Of a stretch of 64,000 bases of DNA, positions 35,384-43,425 are shown one piece after another. Origin of the DNA: an uncultured Clostridia bacterium (lineage in GTDB: Bacteria > Bacillota > Clostridia > Christensenellales > UBA1242); assembly GCA_944383915.1 (NCBI GenBank), contig CALWRJ010000013.1, positions 1 through 64,000 on the forward strand, written 5' to 3'. The position numbers and the translations under genes are program-made. Under the pieces are notes generated by a model that was not told the DNA's origin, did no database searches, and saw only the letters and a list, made by a program, of their open reading frames with translations. Every line of letters starts with the position of its first letter. Position 1 is the stretch's first letter.

Positions 35384-35734
35384 TTGAATATAGAACAACT
35401 TGTAAAAGCGAGTGTTTTGCTTGATTTTTATGGTGGTATTCTTACGGAAAATCAGCGCCGTATTGCTAAAAGTTACCTAGATTACAACGCAAGTTTATCT
35501 GAAATTGCGGAGAATTTAGGCACAACTAGGCAAGCGGTTAGTGATGTACTTCATAGGACACTAAAAAGGCTAAATGAAGTCGAGTCTAAACTTCGGCTGT
35601 ATGCTAAATACCAGCGAATTTTAAACGAGATTCCAAAAGTAGCCGAGCAAGTATCAAGTAAAAGTACATTGATTATTAGTGAAGAGTACACTAAATTATT
35701 TAAGACTTTGGAGGACGATTATGGCAATGTTTGA
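35384..35734 (+). CDS. ylxM: YlxM family DNA-binding protein
   Basis: A 116-aa helix-turn-helix protein related to sigma region 4 (LTENQRRIAKSYLDYNASLSEIAENLGTTRQAVSDVLHRTLKRLNEVE). YlxM is encoded next to ffh across Firmicutes and is thought to modulate SRP. The start is TTG at 35384, five bases after GAGGTG. Its 3' end overlaps ffh by 14 nt, so translation is coupled. Confidence 0.9.
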   Translation: MNIEQLVKASVLLDFYGGILTENQRRIAKSYLDYNASLSEIAENLGTTRQAVSDVLHRTLKRLNEVESKLRLYAKYQRILNEIPKVAEQVSSKSTLIISEEYTKLFKTLEDDYGNV

Positions 35735-37040
35735 AGGCTTATCTCAAAGGCTAAATCATATTTTTAGCAAAATGACTCAACGAGGCAAATTGACAGAACT
35801 TGAAATCAACCAAGCGATGCGCGAGATAAGGATTGCGCTACTTGAGGCTGATGTAAATTATTCTGTTGCTAAAGACTTTATCGCGCGAGTTAGCGAAAAA
35901 GCAAAGGGTGAAGAGGTTATGAAAAGCCTAACACCTGGGCAACAAGTTATTAAAATTGTTCGTGACGAACTCGTTTCGCTAATGGGCAGTACACAGACAA
36001 AACTTGATTTATCAGGCACTCCGCCAGCAGTTATTATGATGTGCGGACTCCAAGGTGCAGGTAAAACTACTCTTTGTGGCAAACTTGCCGCTTACTTAAA
36101 GGGACAGGGTAAAAAAGTTTTGCTTGCCGCGTGCGATATTTACCGAAACGCAGCAATCGACCAACTTAAAATCGTAGGTAAAAACGCCAATGTCGAAGTT
36201 TTCGAGCGTGGCACACAAGACCCTATTAAAACGGCTACGCAAGCAATCGAACACGCAAAACAGCAAAATCTTGATGTTGTAATTATCGATACCGCTGGTA
36301 GACTTCATATTGATGAAAATATGATGGACGAGTTAAAGCGAATGAAAGAGGCTGTTCATCCTAGCGAAATTTTGTTTACGATTGATGCAATGACAGGACA
36401 AGACGCGGTGAATGTCGCAAAAGAATTTGACTCGCAACTTGATGTTACAGGTATCGTTGTAACCAAACTTGATGGTGATACTCGAGGCGGCGTAGCACTT
36501 TCGGTAAAAGCGGTAACAGGCAAACCTATCAAGTTCTGTGGTGTCGGTGAAAAGCAAGGCGATTTAGAGCCTTTCTATCCCGATAGAATGGCAAACCGTA
36601 TACTCGGTATGGGCGATGTGCTAACTTTAATAGAAAAAGCACAAAACGCCGTTGACGAACAAGAAATGGAGCGTATGCAAAAATCTATTAGAGAAAACAC
36701 ATTCACTCTACAAGATTATTTGGTACAAGTTGAAAGCCTCAAAAAAATGGGCGACATCAACGCGCTTATGGATATGATACCAGGGCTACGCAATAAATTA
36801 GGTGGTGTCAAAATTGACGAAAGCGAGATTGCAAGAAACAAAGCAATTATCCAATCAATGACACCAGCCGAACGCTTCGACCCTGATATCATAAAAGCCA
36901 GCCAGAAAAAGCGAATTGCACAAGGCAGTGGTACAACTATTCAAGAAGTAAACACGCTACTTAAATCATTTGCTCAAAGTAAGGATATGATGCGTTCGCT
37001 CGGTGGCAAAAAGAAAAAAGGTAAATTTCCGTTTTTCTAA
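35721..37040 (+). CDS. ffh: Signal recognition particle protein Ffh
   Basis: A 439-aa SRP GTPase that binds signal peptides and 4.5S/6S RNA. The N domain (residues 1-~90) is followed by the G domain with GLQGAGKTT (G1), DTAGRLHID (G3), TKLDGDTRGG (G4 region). The Met-rich M domain contains MDMIPGLRNKLGG and MTPAERFDPDII and ends KKKKGKFPFF. The start is ATG at 35721 after GGAGG; it overlaps the ylxM end by 14 nt. Second gene of the operon. Confidence 0.97.
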   Translation: MAMFEGLSQRLNHIFSKMTQRGKLTELEINQAMREIRIALLEADVNYSVAKDFIARVSEKAKGEEVMKSLTPGQQVIKIVRDELVSLMGSTQTKLDLSGTPPAVIMMCGLQGAGKTTLCGKLAAYLKGQGKKVLLAACDIYRNAAIDQLKIVGKNANVEVFERGTQDPIKTATQAIEHAKQQNLDVVIIDTAGRLHIDENMMDELKRMKEAVHPSEILFTIDAMTGQDAVNVAKEFDSQLDVTGIVVTKLDGDTRGGVALSVKAVTGKPIKFCGVGEKQGDLEPFYPDRMANRILGMGDVLTLIEKAQNAVDEQEMERMQKSIRENTFTLQDYLVQVESLKKMGDINALMDMIPGLRNKLGGVKIDESEIARNKAIIQSMTPAERFDPDIIKASQKKRIAQGSGTTIQEVNTLLKSFAQSKDMMRSLGGKKKKGKFPFF

Positions 37041-37078
37041 AACGAAAATTATATAATTAAATTATTAAGGAGAAAATT

Positions 37079-37456
37079 ATGGCAGTTAAAATTAGACTTG
37101 CTCGCTTAGGCGACAAAAAATCACCATTCTACCGTATGGTTGTTGCAGACTCTCGTTGTGCAAGAAACGGTAAGTTTATCGAAAATTTAGGTACTTATGA
37201 CCCTCTTAAAAACCCTGCTGAGTTAAAACTCAACAAGGAACGCGTTCAATATTGGTTGGGCGTTGGTGCTACACCAACAGATACCGCTCGCGAACTTTTA
37301 GTTAAAGATGGCATTTTGGCACAAAAACCTTATGTTGCACCTCGTCCAAAGAAAATGCCACCAGCACCAAAAGCAAAAGCGGAAAATGCAGATGCATCTA
37401 CTGAAAACGCAGAAGGTGAAGCAAGCGCAGAAACAAGCACAGAAGCAAGTGCATAA
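37079..37456 (+). CDS. rpsP: 30S ribosomal protein S16 with C-terminal extension
   Basis: 125 aa. The first ~80 residues are a standard S16 ([64 protein letters not shown]). The extra ~35 residues are low-complexity Ala/Glu/Lys/Pro/Thr and end ETSTEASA; such tails are common in rpsP of this phylum. AAGGAG precedes the ATG by 7 nt. It lies 38 nt after ffh. The KH-domain gene khpA (ylqC) that often follows rpsP is absent. Confidence 0.97.
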   Translation: MAVKIRLARLGDKKSPFYRMVVADSRCARNGKFIENLGTYDPLKNPAELKLNKERVQYWLGVGATPTDTARELLVKDGILAQKPYVAPRPKKMPPAPKAKAENADASTENAEGEASAETSTEASA

Positions 37457-37460
37457 TTTT

Positions 37461-37546
37461 AGCCTAAAAGATGGACTTTTTATCTAATTTTTGATAAAAT
37501 TGTTTTAGGCTCAAATATATTCGAGAGCCGAACGCTCTCGTTTTTT
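37461..37546 (+). promoter_or_regulatory. Long hairpin and intrinsic terminator between rpsP and rimM
   Basis: AGCCTAAAA (37461-37469) pairs with TTTTAGGCT (37503-37511), with an inner TTTTATC/GATAAAA stem. A compact terminator follows: CGAGAGC/GCTCTCG (37522-37528 with 37534-37540) plus TTTTTT. The rimM ribosome-binding site begins two bases later, so the terminator can set the rpsP-to-rimM ratio. Confidence 0.75.
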
Positions 37547-37559
37547 GTAGGAGAAGGTA

Positions 37560-38063
37560 ATGAAAGTAACACTTGGTAAAATTCTAAAACCGCAGGGAAT
37601 AAAAGGAGAAGTAAAGGTTTTGCCTTTGTCAAATCCCGATTTTTTTAAAAAAATTTCGCTTGTAACGATAAATAACAAAGAAGCGAGTATCGAAAGCGCA
37701 AGCGTTCGTGACGGCTTTGTGTATATCAAATTTGATTGCATTAACGATAGAAATACAGCCGAGAGTTATCGAGATGCCGAGATTTGCGCGGAAAAAGATG
37801 CTTTGCCTGATTTGGAAAACGGTCAATTTTATTATGACGATTTAATTGGCTGTCAAGTATATTATCCAAATGGCGAACTAATCGGCGAAATTATAGACAT
37901 TCAAAATTATGGCAATGCTGATATTTTTGAAATTCACAAAGGTTTTAGCAATATTTTGTGCCCGTATATAGACGGAGTGTTTACAGAAATCGATACAAAG
38001 AAAAAACGCATTGTTGTAGACGAAAAGCGCTACCGTGAGGTTACAGAATATGATGAAAATTGA
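37560..38063 (+). CDS. rimM: 16S rRNA processing protein RimM
   Basis: A 167-aa 30S maturation factor that binds S19 and the 16S head. VTLGKILKPQGIKGEVKVLPLSNP is the N-terminal RimM domain signature. FYYDDLIGCQVYY...GEIIDIQNYGNADIFEI is the PRC-barrel domain, ending in the RIVVDEKR helix region. GGAGAAGG precedes the ATG. Its end overlaps trmD by 14 nt. Confidence 0.95.
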   Translation: MKVTLGKILKPQGIKGEVKVLPLSNPDFFKKISLVTINNKEASIESASVRDGFVYIKFDCINDRNTAESYRDAEICAEKDALPDLENGQFYYDDLIGCQVYYPNGELIGEIIDIQNYGNADIFEIHKGFSNILCPYIDGVFTEIDTKKKRIVVDEKRYREVTEYDEN

Positions 38064-38724
38064 TATTTTGACACTTTTTCCAGATAGTTTTGCGCCAATA
38101 TTTCAAAGTATTCTTGGGCGTGCTTGCAAGTCTGGTGCGCTCGAAATTAATATTTTAAATATCCGCGACTTTTCAACAGATAAGCACAAAAAATGCGATG
38201 ACGAGATTTTTGGGGGCGGAAATGGTATGCTTATGACACCGCAACCACTTTTTGACGCAATAGAAAGTGTTTTAGATGACGATGCGTATGTTATTTATCT
38301 TTCTCCAAAAGGACAAACATTTTCACAAAAAAAAGCAAAAGAACTAGCAACTTACAAACACTTAATTTTAATTTGCGGGCATTATGAAGGTATTGACCAG
38401 CGCGTAATTGATAAATTTGTAAATTTAGAATTAAGCATCGGCGATTATGTCTTGACTGGTGGGGAACTGCCTGCTATGGTTGTGGTTGATACAGTTGCAA
38501 GGTTAGTACCTAATGTTTTAGGAAATGAAAATTCCGCCGTTGATGACACTTTCGAAAATGACTTACTTGAATATCCACAATATACGCGCCCAGCAGATTT
38601 TAGGGGGATGAAAGTGCCGGAAGTGTTATTGAGCGGAAATCATCAAGAAATAAAAAAATGGCGCAAAGCGCAAAGCGAAGCACTCACAAAAAAACGCCGA
38701 CCAGATTTAATTAAAAAGGAGTAA
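38050..38724 (+). CDS. trmD: tRNA (guanine-N1-)-methyltransferase TrmD
   Basis: A 224-aa SPOUT methyltransferase that makes m1G37 in tRNAs with G36, using S-adenosylmethionine. MKIDILTLFPDSF opens the domain; DEIFGGGNGMLMTPQPL, LILICGHYEGIDQRVID and LSIGDYVLTGGELPAMVVVD form the trefoil-knot cofactor site. The ATG at 38050 lies nine bases after GAGG and inside the end of rimM. The C-terminal domain ends KKRRPDLIKKE. Confidence 0.97.
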   Translation: MMKIDILTLFPDSFAPIFQSILGRACKSGALEINILNIRDFSTDKHKKCDDEIFGGGNGMLMTPQPLFDAIESVLDDDAYVIYLSPKGQTFSQKKAKELATYKHLILICGHYEGIDQRVIDKFVNLELSIGDYVLTGGELPAMVVVDTVARLVPNVLGNENSAVDDTFENDLLEYPQYTRPADFRGMKVPEVLLSGNHQEIKKWRKAQSEALTKKRRPDLIKKE

Positions 38725-38727
38725 ATT

Positions 38728-39594
38728 ATGTTTATAGAAAAATATGGTTCAAGTTTTGGTCAGTTACTAAACGATTTATTTTTAGATAACAAAATAGGTA
38801 AGTACGATTATTTTAAAGTATATGTAGTAGAAGAGTACAAATCATTTAGAAATGGAAAAACATATTATGAATTACAACTTATACCAAAAAAAGAAAGTAC
38901 TGAAACAGTAGCAAGGAAGGATGTTAGGCGTGCCTTTATTAATGATTTCGAAGTTGAGCCCAAATTGCCAAGTTCAAAGACGCGCAGTACCGATTTTAAT
39001 GAGCAAGATATTGAAATCGCAAATAGAAATTATTTAAAAGTAATGTTGCTTTTAAATTATAACGAGCGCGATATTTATGCCGAAAACTACATTCGCTACC
39101 AAATTTTTAAAAATCAAAATAGATTAAAGGGCTTAACTACCGATGAGCGCAAAAAAGAAGTGGCAAAAATAAAAAAAGAAGCCAAGTCAAAGTTGGAAAC
39201 GTCTTTGAGTGATTTAGGAAAAGAAGTACTCCTTACTTCGTATTTTGGACATAGATGCGATATTAATATTCCAATAGAAGACAACATTATCTATAAAGCG
39301 GTAGAGGACAAAGTCGGGGATGTTCTTAAATATTATGGGTCGAGTAGATATAATCTTGATAAAAAAATCGAAATTATTAAAAAAGAGCGCATTCTAACCC
39401 CATGGAGTAATGGCGCTTCCGAAATGTTTGATAGGTCTAAAATAATATATGATAGAATCGAAAAAGGTTGTGAAATCTCAGGGCAAAACCTACAAGCAAT
39501 TTTAGATGATGTTATAAAATCTGATGTTATAAAAATTACACCAAAAAAGCGTACTGTAAACAAGCCAAGAAAAATTGCAGAGCGCACAGACTAG
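38728..39594 (+). CDS. Hypothetical protein, 288 aa, inside the trmD operon
   Basis: Not recognised. It sits between trmD and ylqF, where rplS is found in most Firmicutes. The gap to trmD is three bases and AAAGGAG lies within the end of trmD. The sequence is soluble and charged: an N-terminal beta-rich part (DYFKVYVVEEYKSFRNGKTYYELQLIPKK), a helical middle rich in Lys/Glu, and a basic end KKRTVNKPRKIAERTD. No signal peptide or membrane span. A link to rRNA or tRNA metabolism is guilt by association only. Confidence 0.75.
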   Translation: MFIEKYGSSFGQLLNDLFLDNKIGKYDYFKVYVVEEYKSFRNGKTYYELQLIPKKESTETVARKDVRRAFINDFEVEPKLPSSKTRSTDFNEQDIEIANRNYLKVMLLLNYNERDIYAENYIRYQIFKNQNRLKGLTTDERKKEVAKIKKEAKSKLETSLSDLGKEVLLTSYFGHRCDINIPIEDNIIYKAVEDKVGDVLKYYGSSRYNLDKKIEIIKKERILTPWSNGASEMFDRSKIIYDRIEKGCEISGQNLQAILDDVIKSDVIKITPKKRTVNKPRKIAERTD

Positions 39595-39602
39595 GAGATA
39601 AA

Positions 39603-40451
39603 ATGAAAATTCAGTGGTTTCCAGGGCATATGACAAAAGCCCTTCGCGAAATGGAGCAAAATATCCGCCTTGTAGACCTAGTTATTTATGTTTTAGATGC
39701 TCGCGCGCCTTTTAGTTGTCTAAATCCCGTCTTTACCGAAGTAATAGGGGACAAGCCTATTATTTATGTACTAAATAAGACCGACCTTGCAGATAAAGAC
39801 GAAACTAAAAAATGGATGCAGTATTTTACAAGCAAAAATTCACTTTCCGTTCCGCTCGTTTCTACAATGACAAACGCAAGTAAAGCAGTGGTAAGCGCTA
39901 TGGAAAAATTGCTTGCGCCTAAATTAGAGCGTAACCTCCAAAAAGGCATAACAATGCCGTTGCGCGCAATGGTTATTGGCGTTCCAAATTGCGGAAAAAG
40001 CACCTTGATAAATAATCTATGTGGCAAATACAAGGCAATTACGGGTGATAGGCCAAGCGTTACGCGTGCGACTCAATGGGTAAAAATTGCAGGAAATATC
40101 GAAGTTTTAGACACCCCAGGCACTCTTTGGCCCGCGTTCGATAATGACGAAATCGCACACAACCTAGCATATATTAATGCAATAAAAGACGATGTTGTTG
40201 ATGTCGCCGAGTTATCCCTAGATTTTATCGCAAAAATGCTTGAAATCAACAAACCAGCATTTTTAGAAAGATATAATTTAGAGTTTGATGCCGAACTTCG
40301 CCCTGTCGATTATCTAACCCAAATTTGCGAAAATAGGAAGTTTTTTATAAAGGGTGGCGAATTAGATTACGAGCGCGGGGCTAGGGCAGTGCTAGACGAT
40401 TTTAGAAAAGGTCGACTAGGCGAAATAACTTTGGATAAGTGCCCAAAATGA
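39603..40451 (+). CDS. ylqF: Ribosome biogenesis GTPase YlqF/RbgA
   Basis: A 282-aa circularly permuted GTPase needed for late 50S assembly. The motif order is G4-G5-G1-G2-G3: LNKTDLAD (G4), then VPNCGKST (G1) and DTPGT (G3). MKIQWFPGHMTKALREME is the YlqF N-terminal signature (PGHM). AGGAG precedes the ATG. The C-terminal helical domain (about 180-280) binds rRNA. Its last codons overlap yraN as ATGA. Confidence 0.95.
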   Translation: MKIQWFPGHMTKALREMEQNIRLVDLVIYVLDARAPFSCLNPVFTEVIGDKPIIYVLNKTDLADKDETKKWMQYFTSKNSLSVPLVSTMTNASKAVVSAMEKLLAPKLERNLQKGITMPLRAMVIGVPNCGKSTLINNLCGKYKAITGDRPSVTRATQWVKIAGNIEVLDTPGTLWPAFDNDEIAHNLAYINAIKDDVVDVAELSLDFIAKMLEINKPAFLERYNLEFDAELRPVDYLTQICENRKFFIKGGELDYERGARAVLDDFRKGRLGEITLDKCPK

Positions 40452-40792
40452 GAAAAAACCCGCATATTCTAGGCGAAAAAGGCGAGATAGAGGCTCTAAA
40501 ATATTTAAAAAAGCATAAATATAAAATTTTAGAGAAAAACTATACTTGTCCTATCGGCGAAGTCGATATAATCGCTATGCACAATAAAATGCTAGTCTTT
40601 ATCGAAGTAAAAACTCGCGCTTCGTTAAAATTTGGACGCCCTAGCGAAGCAGTAGACGAGCGAAAACAAATGAAACTAAAAAATTTAGCTCTATTCTATC
40701 AAAGAGTAAAAAAGAAACACGATATCCCTGTTCGATTCGATGTTGTCGAAGTGTTAGATGACGAAATTAATCTAATAGTAGGAGCGTTTTAA
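40448..40792 (+). CDS. yraN: YraN family (UPF0102) putative nuclease
   Basis: A 114-aa restriction-endonuclease-like protein. The core GEVDIIAMHNKMLVFIEVKTR has the PD-(D/E)XK pattern (Glu, Asp, then EVK). ILGEKGEIEALKYLKKHKYKILEKNY precedes it as usual. I choose ATG at 40448, giving an ATGA overlap with ylqF; a GTG at 40439 is possible. Last gene of the ylxM operon. Its exact nucleic-acid substrate is unknown. Confidence 0.9.
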   Translation: MRKNPHILGEKGEIEALKYLKKHKYKILEKNYTCPIGEVDIIAMHNKMLVFIEVKTRASLKFGRPSEAVDERKQMKLKNLALFYQRVKKKHDIPVRFDVVEVLDDEINLIVGAF

Positions 40793-41110
40793 GGCGCTAC
40801 GCTAAACGCTTCGCTTCAATTTTGAATTGTGAATTTTGAATTTTGAATTAAGGCTAAAATAACTAATAATTAGCAATTAGCAGTTAGCAGTTATGGTTGG
40901 GTATATTCAAAGAGCATTACACTCGCCGAAGGCGTAATGAGCCTGCGGGGGCTCTATCCCCGCCGCACCGCGCGTAGCGGAAAAAGTTAATGCGAAGCAT
41001 TTTGTTTTTTGTGCTTTAATGTTTTCACGAAGTGGAAATTTTAAAGCCTAAAAAGTAACAAAATAAAAAATTGAAAATTTGAGCATTTGCGAGTAAAATT
41101 ATTTAAAAAA
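40793..41110. repeat. Repeat-rich spacer after yraN with GC-rich hairpins
   Basis: It begins with GAATTTTGAATT-type A/T repeats. Three AGCARTT units follow (40872-40892). A GC-rich block holds hairpins with CGCC-GAA-GGCG (~40925-40940), GCGGGG/CCCCGC (~40947-40964), AATGC-GAA-GCATT (~40992-41004) and TTTCAC-GAA-GTGGAAA (~41024-41040). No gene is seen. Confidence 0.6.
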
Positions 41111-41125
41111 CTTATCACTTTTGTA

Positions 41126-41154
41126 TTGCATTTCATAAAAATTTATGGTATCAT
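41126..41154 (+). promoter_or_regulatory. rplS promoter
   Basis: TTGCAT (41126-41131), a 17-bp spacer and TATCAT (41149-41154) with an extended TGG. Confidence 0.7.
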
Positions 41155-41159
41155 ACTAC

Positions 41160-41238
41160 TATGACTTCGGGCGGTCCGCTGTGAAACGGAGTAAATATTC
41201 ACAAGAACACTCGATTAATCTTGTTAAGGAGGTATTAA
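41160..41238 (+). ncRNA. Candidate L19 leader RNA
   Basis: A ~80-nt untranslated leader with CTTCGGGCGGTCCGCTGTGAAACGGAG-type paired segments just before the rplS ribosome-binding site. Position and architecture suggest the Firmicutes L19 leader; family assignment needs a covariance search. Confidence 0.55.
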
Positions 41239-41241
41239 GTC

Positions 41242-41583
41242 ATGAACATTATTGCAACTTTGGAAAAAGAAGGCCTTAAAGAAAATGTTAGCGACTTCAA
41301 CATCGGTGACACCGTTAGAGTGTATGTAAAAGTTGTTGAAGGCGACAAAGAGCGTTTACAGGCTTATGAAGGTGTAGTAATCGCGCGTAAAAACGGAAGT
41401 ATTCGCGAGACATTTACTGTTCGCCGTATCAGTTTCGGTGTCGGCGTTGAAAGAACATTCCCTGTACACTCTCCGCGTATCGACCGCGTAGAAGTGGTTC
41501 GCAAAGGTAAAGTTCGTAGAGCAAAACTTTACTATGTCCGTAAACTCAGCGGTAAGCGTGCTAAGATTAAAGAAAACATCTAA
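41242..41583 (+). CDS. rplS: 50S ribosomal protein L19
   Basis: 113 aa. L19 sits at the 30S-50S interface. [32 protein letters not shown] and [24 protein letters not shown] are diagnostic. AAGGAGG precedes the ATG. It is a separate unit here, ~2.5 kb after trmD, whereas rplS usually follows trmD directly. It has its own promoter, leader and terminator. Confidence 0.97.
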   Translation: MNIIATLEKEGLKENVSDFNIGDTVRVYVKVVEGDKERLQAYEGVVIARKNGSIRETFTVRRISFGVGVERTFPVHSPRIDRVEVVRKGKVRRAKLYYVRKLSGKRAKIKENI

Positions 41584-41601
41584 TTTTATTAAATATAAAT
41601 T

Positions 41602-41626
41602 GAGCCATATTTTCGGCTCTTTTTTG
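41602..41626 (+). terminator. rplS terminator
   Basis: GAGCC (41602-41606) and GGCTC (41615-41619), then TTTTTTG. Confidence 0.85.
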
Positions 41627-41845
41627 TTTTTATAATAGGGCATACAAAATGCTTAACTCTTATTATTTTATTTAAAAACAATTTGACCGCAACCATATTT
41701 TAAGGGCGAAAAACGCTATCAATTTTAATTAGTAACAAAGTTTATATTGTCCTAATAGTTTTAAAACACATAAGGGCATAATTTATCTACTAAATATTGT
41801 TTATCGTATTCTTAATTAAAAAAGTATAGAGCGCAACTTCTATAC

Positions 41846-42091
41846 TTATTTTTTTATATTCATTTCAATTTTTAACTTTTCTCTTTGCTCAATGTTATCA
41901 ATTTCAAGCACTTCGTCACTGGCAACATCAAACAAAACACAAAGTTTTTGAAAAGCATCAAGGCTAGGTTCAGCACGCCCGCGCTCCCAATCACTTATAG
42001 TGTATATTTTAACATTTAAATAATCAGCAACTTGCTTTTGAGACAAATTCGCTTCTTGTCTTAACCTTTTTAAATTTTCACCGAATTTCAT
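41846..42091 (-). CDS. Xre family transcriptional regulator, 81 aa
   Basis: A small Cro/CI-type repressor. Helix-turn-helix residues ~8-62: GENLKRLRQEANLSQKQVADYLNVKIYTISDWERGRAEPSLDAFQKLCVLFDV. The short tail EIDNIEQREKLKIEMNIKK may dimerise. A -10-like TATAAA lies eight bases before the ATG and there is no clear Shine-Dalgarno site, so the leader is very short. A palindrome at 42129-42149 is the likely autoregulatory operator. Confidence 0.9.
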   Translation of the reverse strand: MKFGENLKRLRQEANLSQKQVADYLNVKIYTISDWERGRAEPSLDAFQKLCVLFDVASDEVLEIDNIEQREKLKIEMNIKK

Positions 42092-42128
42092 ACTCTTATT
42101 TTATACTAAAATAAAAATAAAAAAGGCG

Positions 42129-42149
42129 TTTTAGTAAAAATTACTAAAA
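42129..42149. promoter_or_regulatory. Palindromic operator of the 41846 Xre regulator
   Basis: TTTTAGTAA (42129-42137), AAA, TTACTAAAA (42141-42149): a perfect 9-bp inverted repeat. Further half-sites TAGTAAA and TTTACT follow at 42151-42163. Confidence 0.65.
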
Positions 42150-42210
42150 ATAGTAAAATTTACTTGATTTTTTAAAAATATTTTGTTAAATTAATAATGA
42201 TGTAGGGGAA

Positions 42211-42405
42211 TTACTCATCACCACCAAATAAATAATCAACCGAAACATCAAAGAATTGCGATAATTTGTAGATAACTTCAACATTAGGAGCGCGCAAACC
42301 TCTTTCCCAAAGCGAAACAGTATCTTGTGTAGTATTAAAATTTTTAGCGAATTCGTCTTGCGTGATATTTCTTTCTTTTCGCAGTTCTCGAATGCGCTTT
42401 CCCAT
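42211..42405 (-). CDS. Xre family transcriptional regulator, 64 aa
   Basis: A minimal Cro/CI helix-turn-helix protein: GKRIRELRKERNITQDEFAKNFNTTQDTVSLWERGLRAPNVEVIYKLSQFFDVSVDYLFGGDE. MGKRIREL at 42405 is taken as start because that is where the family begins. An ATG at 42420 lies only three bases from the -10 box. No Shine-Dalgarno site is present. Divergent operators at 42443-42508 flank its promoter. Confidence 0.88.
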   Translation of the reverse strand: MGKRIRELRKERNITQDEFAKNFNTTQDTVSLWERGLRAPNVEVIYKLSQFFDVSVDYLFGGDE

Positions 42406-42442
42406 AATTTCAACTATCATAATATTATATTTTATGATAAAT

Positions 42443-42469
42443 TGTCGTAAAATACTTGACATACGACAA
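42443..42469. promoter_or_regulatory. Operator 1 of the 42211 Xre regulator
   Basis: TTGTCGTA (42443-42450) and TACGACAA (42462-42469) form a perfect 8-bp inverted repeat with 11-bp spacing. It overlaps the rightward -35 box and covers the regulator's own promoter region. Confidence 0.75.
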
Positions 42470-42485
42470 AATGTACGGCTATAAT
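42456..42485 (+). promoter_or_regulatory. Rightward promoter under Xre control, now without an intact gene
   Basis: TTGACA (42456-42461), an 18-bp spacer and TATAAT (42480-42485). The promoter reads into the start-less remnant at 42549. Confidence 0.75.
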
Positions 42486-42491
42486 TATAAA

Positions 42492-42508
42492 AACGACATA
42501 TAGTCGTT
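42492..42508. promoter_or_regulatory. Operator 2 of the 42211 Xre regulator
   Basis: AACGACATATAGTCGTT, a perfect 6-bp inverted repeat at the expected transcription start. It uses the same CGAC/GTCG core as operator 1. Confidence 0.7.
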
Positions 42509-42548
42509 AAAAAATAGGGGTTTATCGTAAAATGTAATTATATTCTAA

Positions 42549-43334
42549 AAATTTTTACTAAACAAAGAACACAATCAAGTTAACACTAACACAGACGGGA
42601 ATGGTACTATTTCGGCGACTGCTAATTCGGTACAAAGTGGTGGTAGTGTTACAGTCACCGCAACACCAAATGCAAGTTATGAATTTGATTATTTTATAGT
42701 AAACAGCGGAAGTCCAATATATGAAAACCCGTACACCGTTGCAAACATCGCCCAAGACACCACAATAACTGCATATTTTAAATTAAAAGAATATACCATA
42801 ACAATCACAACAAACGATAGAGTACTAGGCGAAGTTATGTACAACAATACACTCACAAACGCAACTTCTCCAACAATAACGCTAACTCAAGTACACGGCA
42901 CTAATATTACAAATATTTTCGCAATACCAAACGCAAATAGTGCTTTTCTATATTGGGAAATTAACAATGGCACGGTTACCACTAACATTGCAAACCCGCT
43001 AACACTCGAAAACATCACCGCAGACACCACAGTTACAGCAATTTTTGCTAGCAATATTTCGGAAAATTTTTCAGTTGCATCAATAGGTGGTGGTGAAGCA
43101 AGAATTAACGGCTACACCGAAGGCGATAGTTATATACATTTAAGTGTATTTTGCTACACAGGATACACCTTCGCTGGTTGGTATTATGCCGATGCAGATA
43201 CACCATTTAGCACGGATAAATCAATAGACCTAGACATTTCCACCGCCGAAAGTAAACTTATAATTGCTCGTTTTGTGCCAACAAATTCAATCGCTAATGG
43301 CGAAACAGACACAGGTAATAGTGGAGTACTATAA
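42549..43334 (+). pseudogene. Start-less C-terminal remnant of an InlB-repeat surface protein
   Basis: The frame is open from 42549 to the TAA at 43332-43334 but has no start codon before an internal ATG at 42837. Residues show two or three InlB/Flg_new-type beta repeats (ISATANSVQSGGSVTVTATP, NPLTLENITADTTVTAIF, YTGYTFAGWYYADADT) and the end NGETDTGNSGVL. This matches the C-terminal style of the BspA-like protein at 16783 (GYTFLGW..., NGQTDSGN). The 3' flank and terminator are nearly identical to those of 16783. It has no signal peptide or LRR part, so it is a 5'-truncated pseudogene or a silent cassette. Confidence 0.75.
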
Positions 43335-43363
43335 TTAAAAAAAATTCACATCACATTAAAAAT

Positions 43364-43390
43364 CTCACTTCAGACGAAGTGAGTTTTTTT
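43364..43390 (+). terminator. Terminator of the surface-protein remnant
   Basis: CTCACTTC (43364-43371), loop AGAC, GAAGTGAG (43376-43383), then T residues. Same stem as 18578-18603. Confidence 0.85.
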
Positions 43391-43425
43391 AGAAATAAAG
43401 AATTAAACTGAGTAATACCTAAGTC

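Noticed and set aside
42837..43334. 165-aa gene starting at the internal ATG of the surface-protein remnant
   Set aside because: No ribosome-binding site at that ATG, and clear homologous coding continues in frame for ~95 codons upstream, so it is part of a truncated gene.
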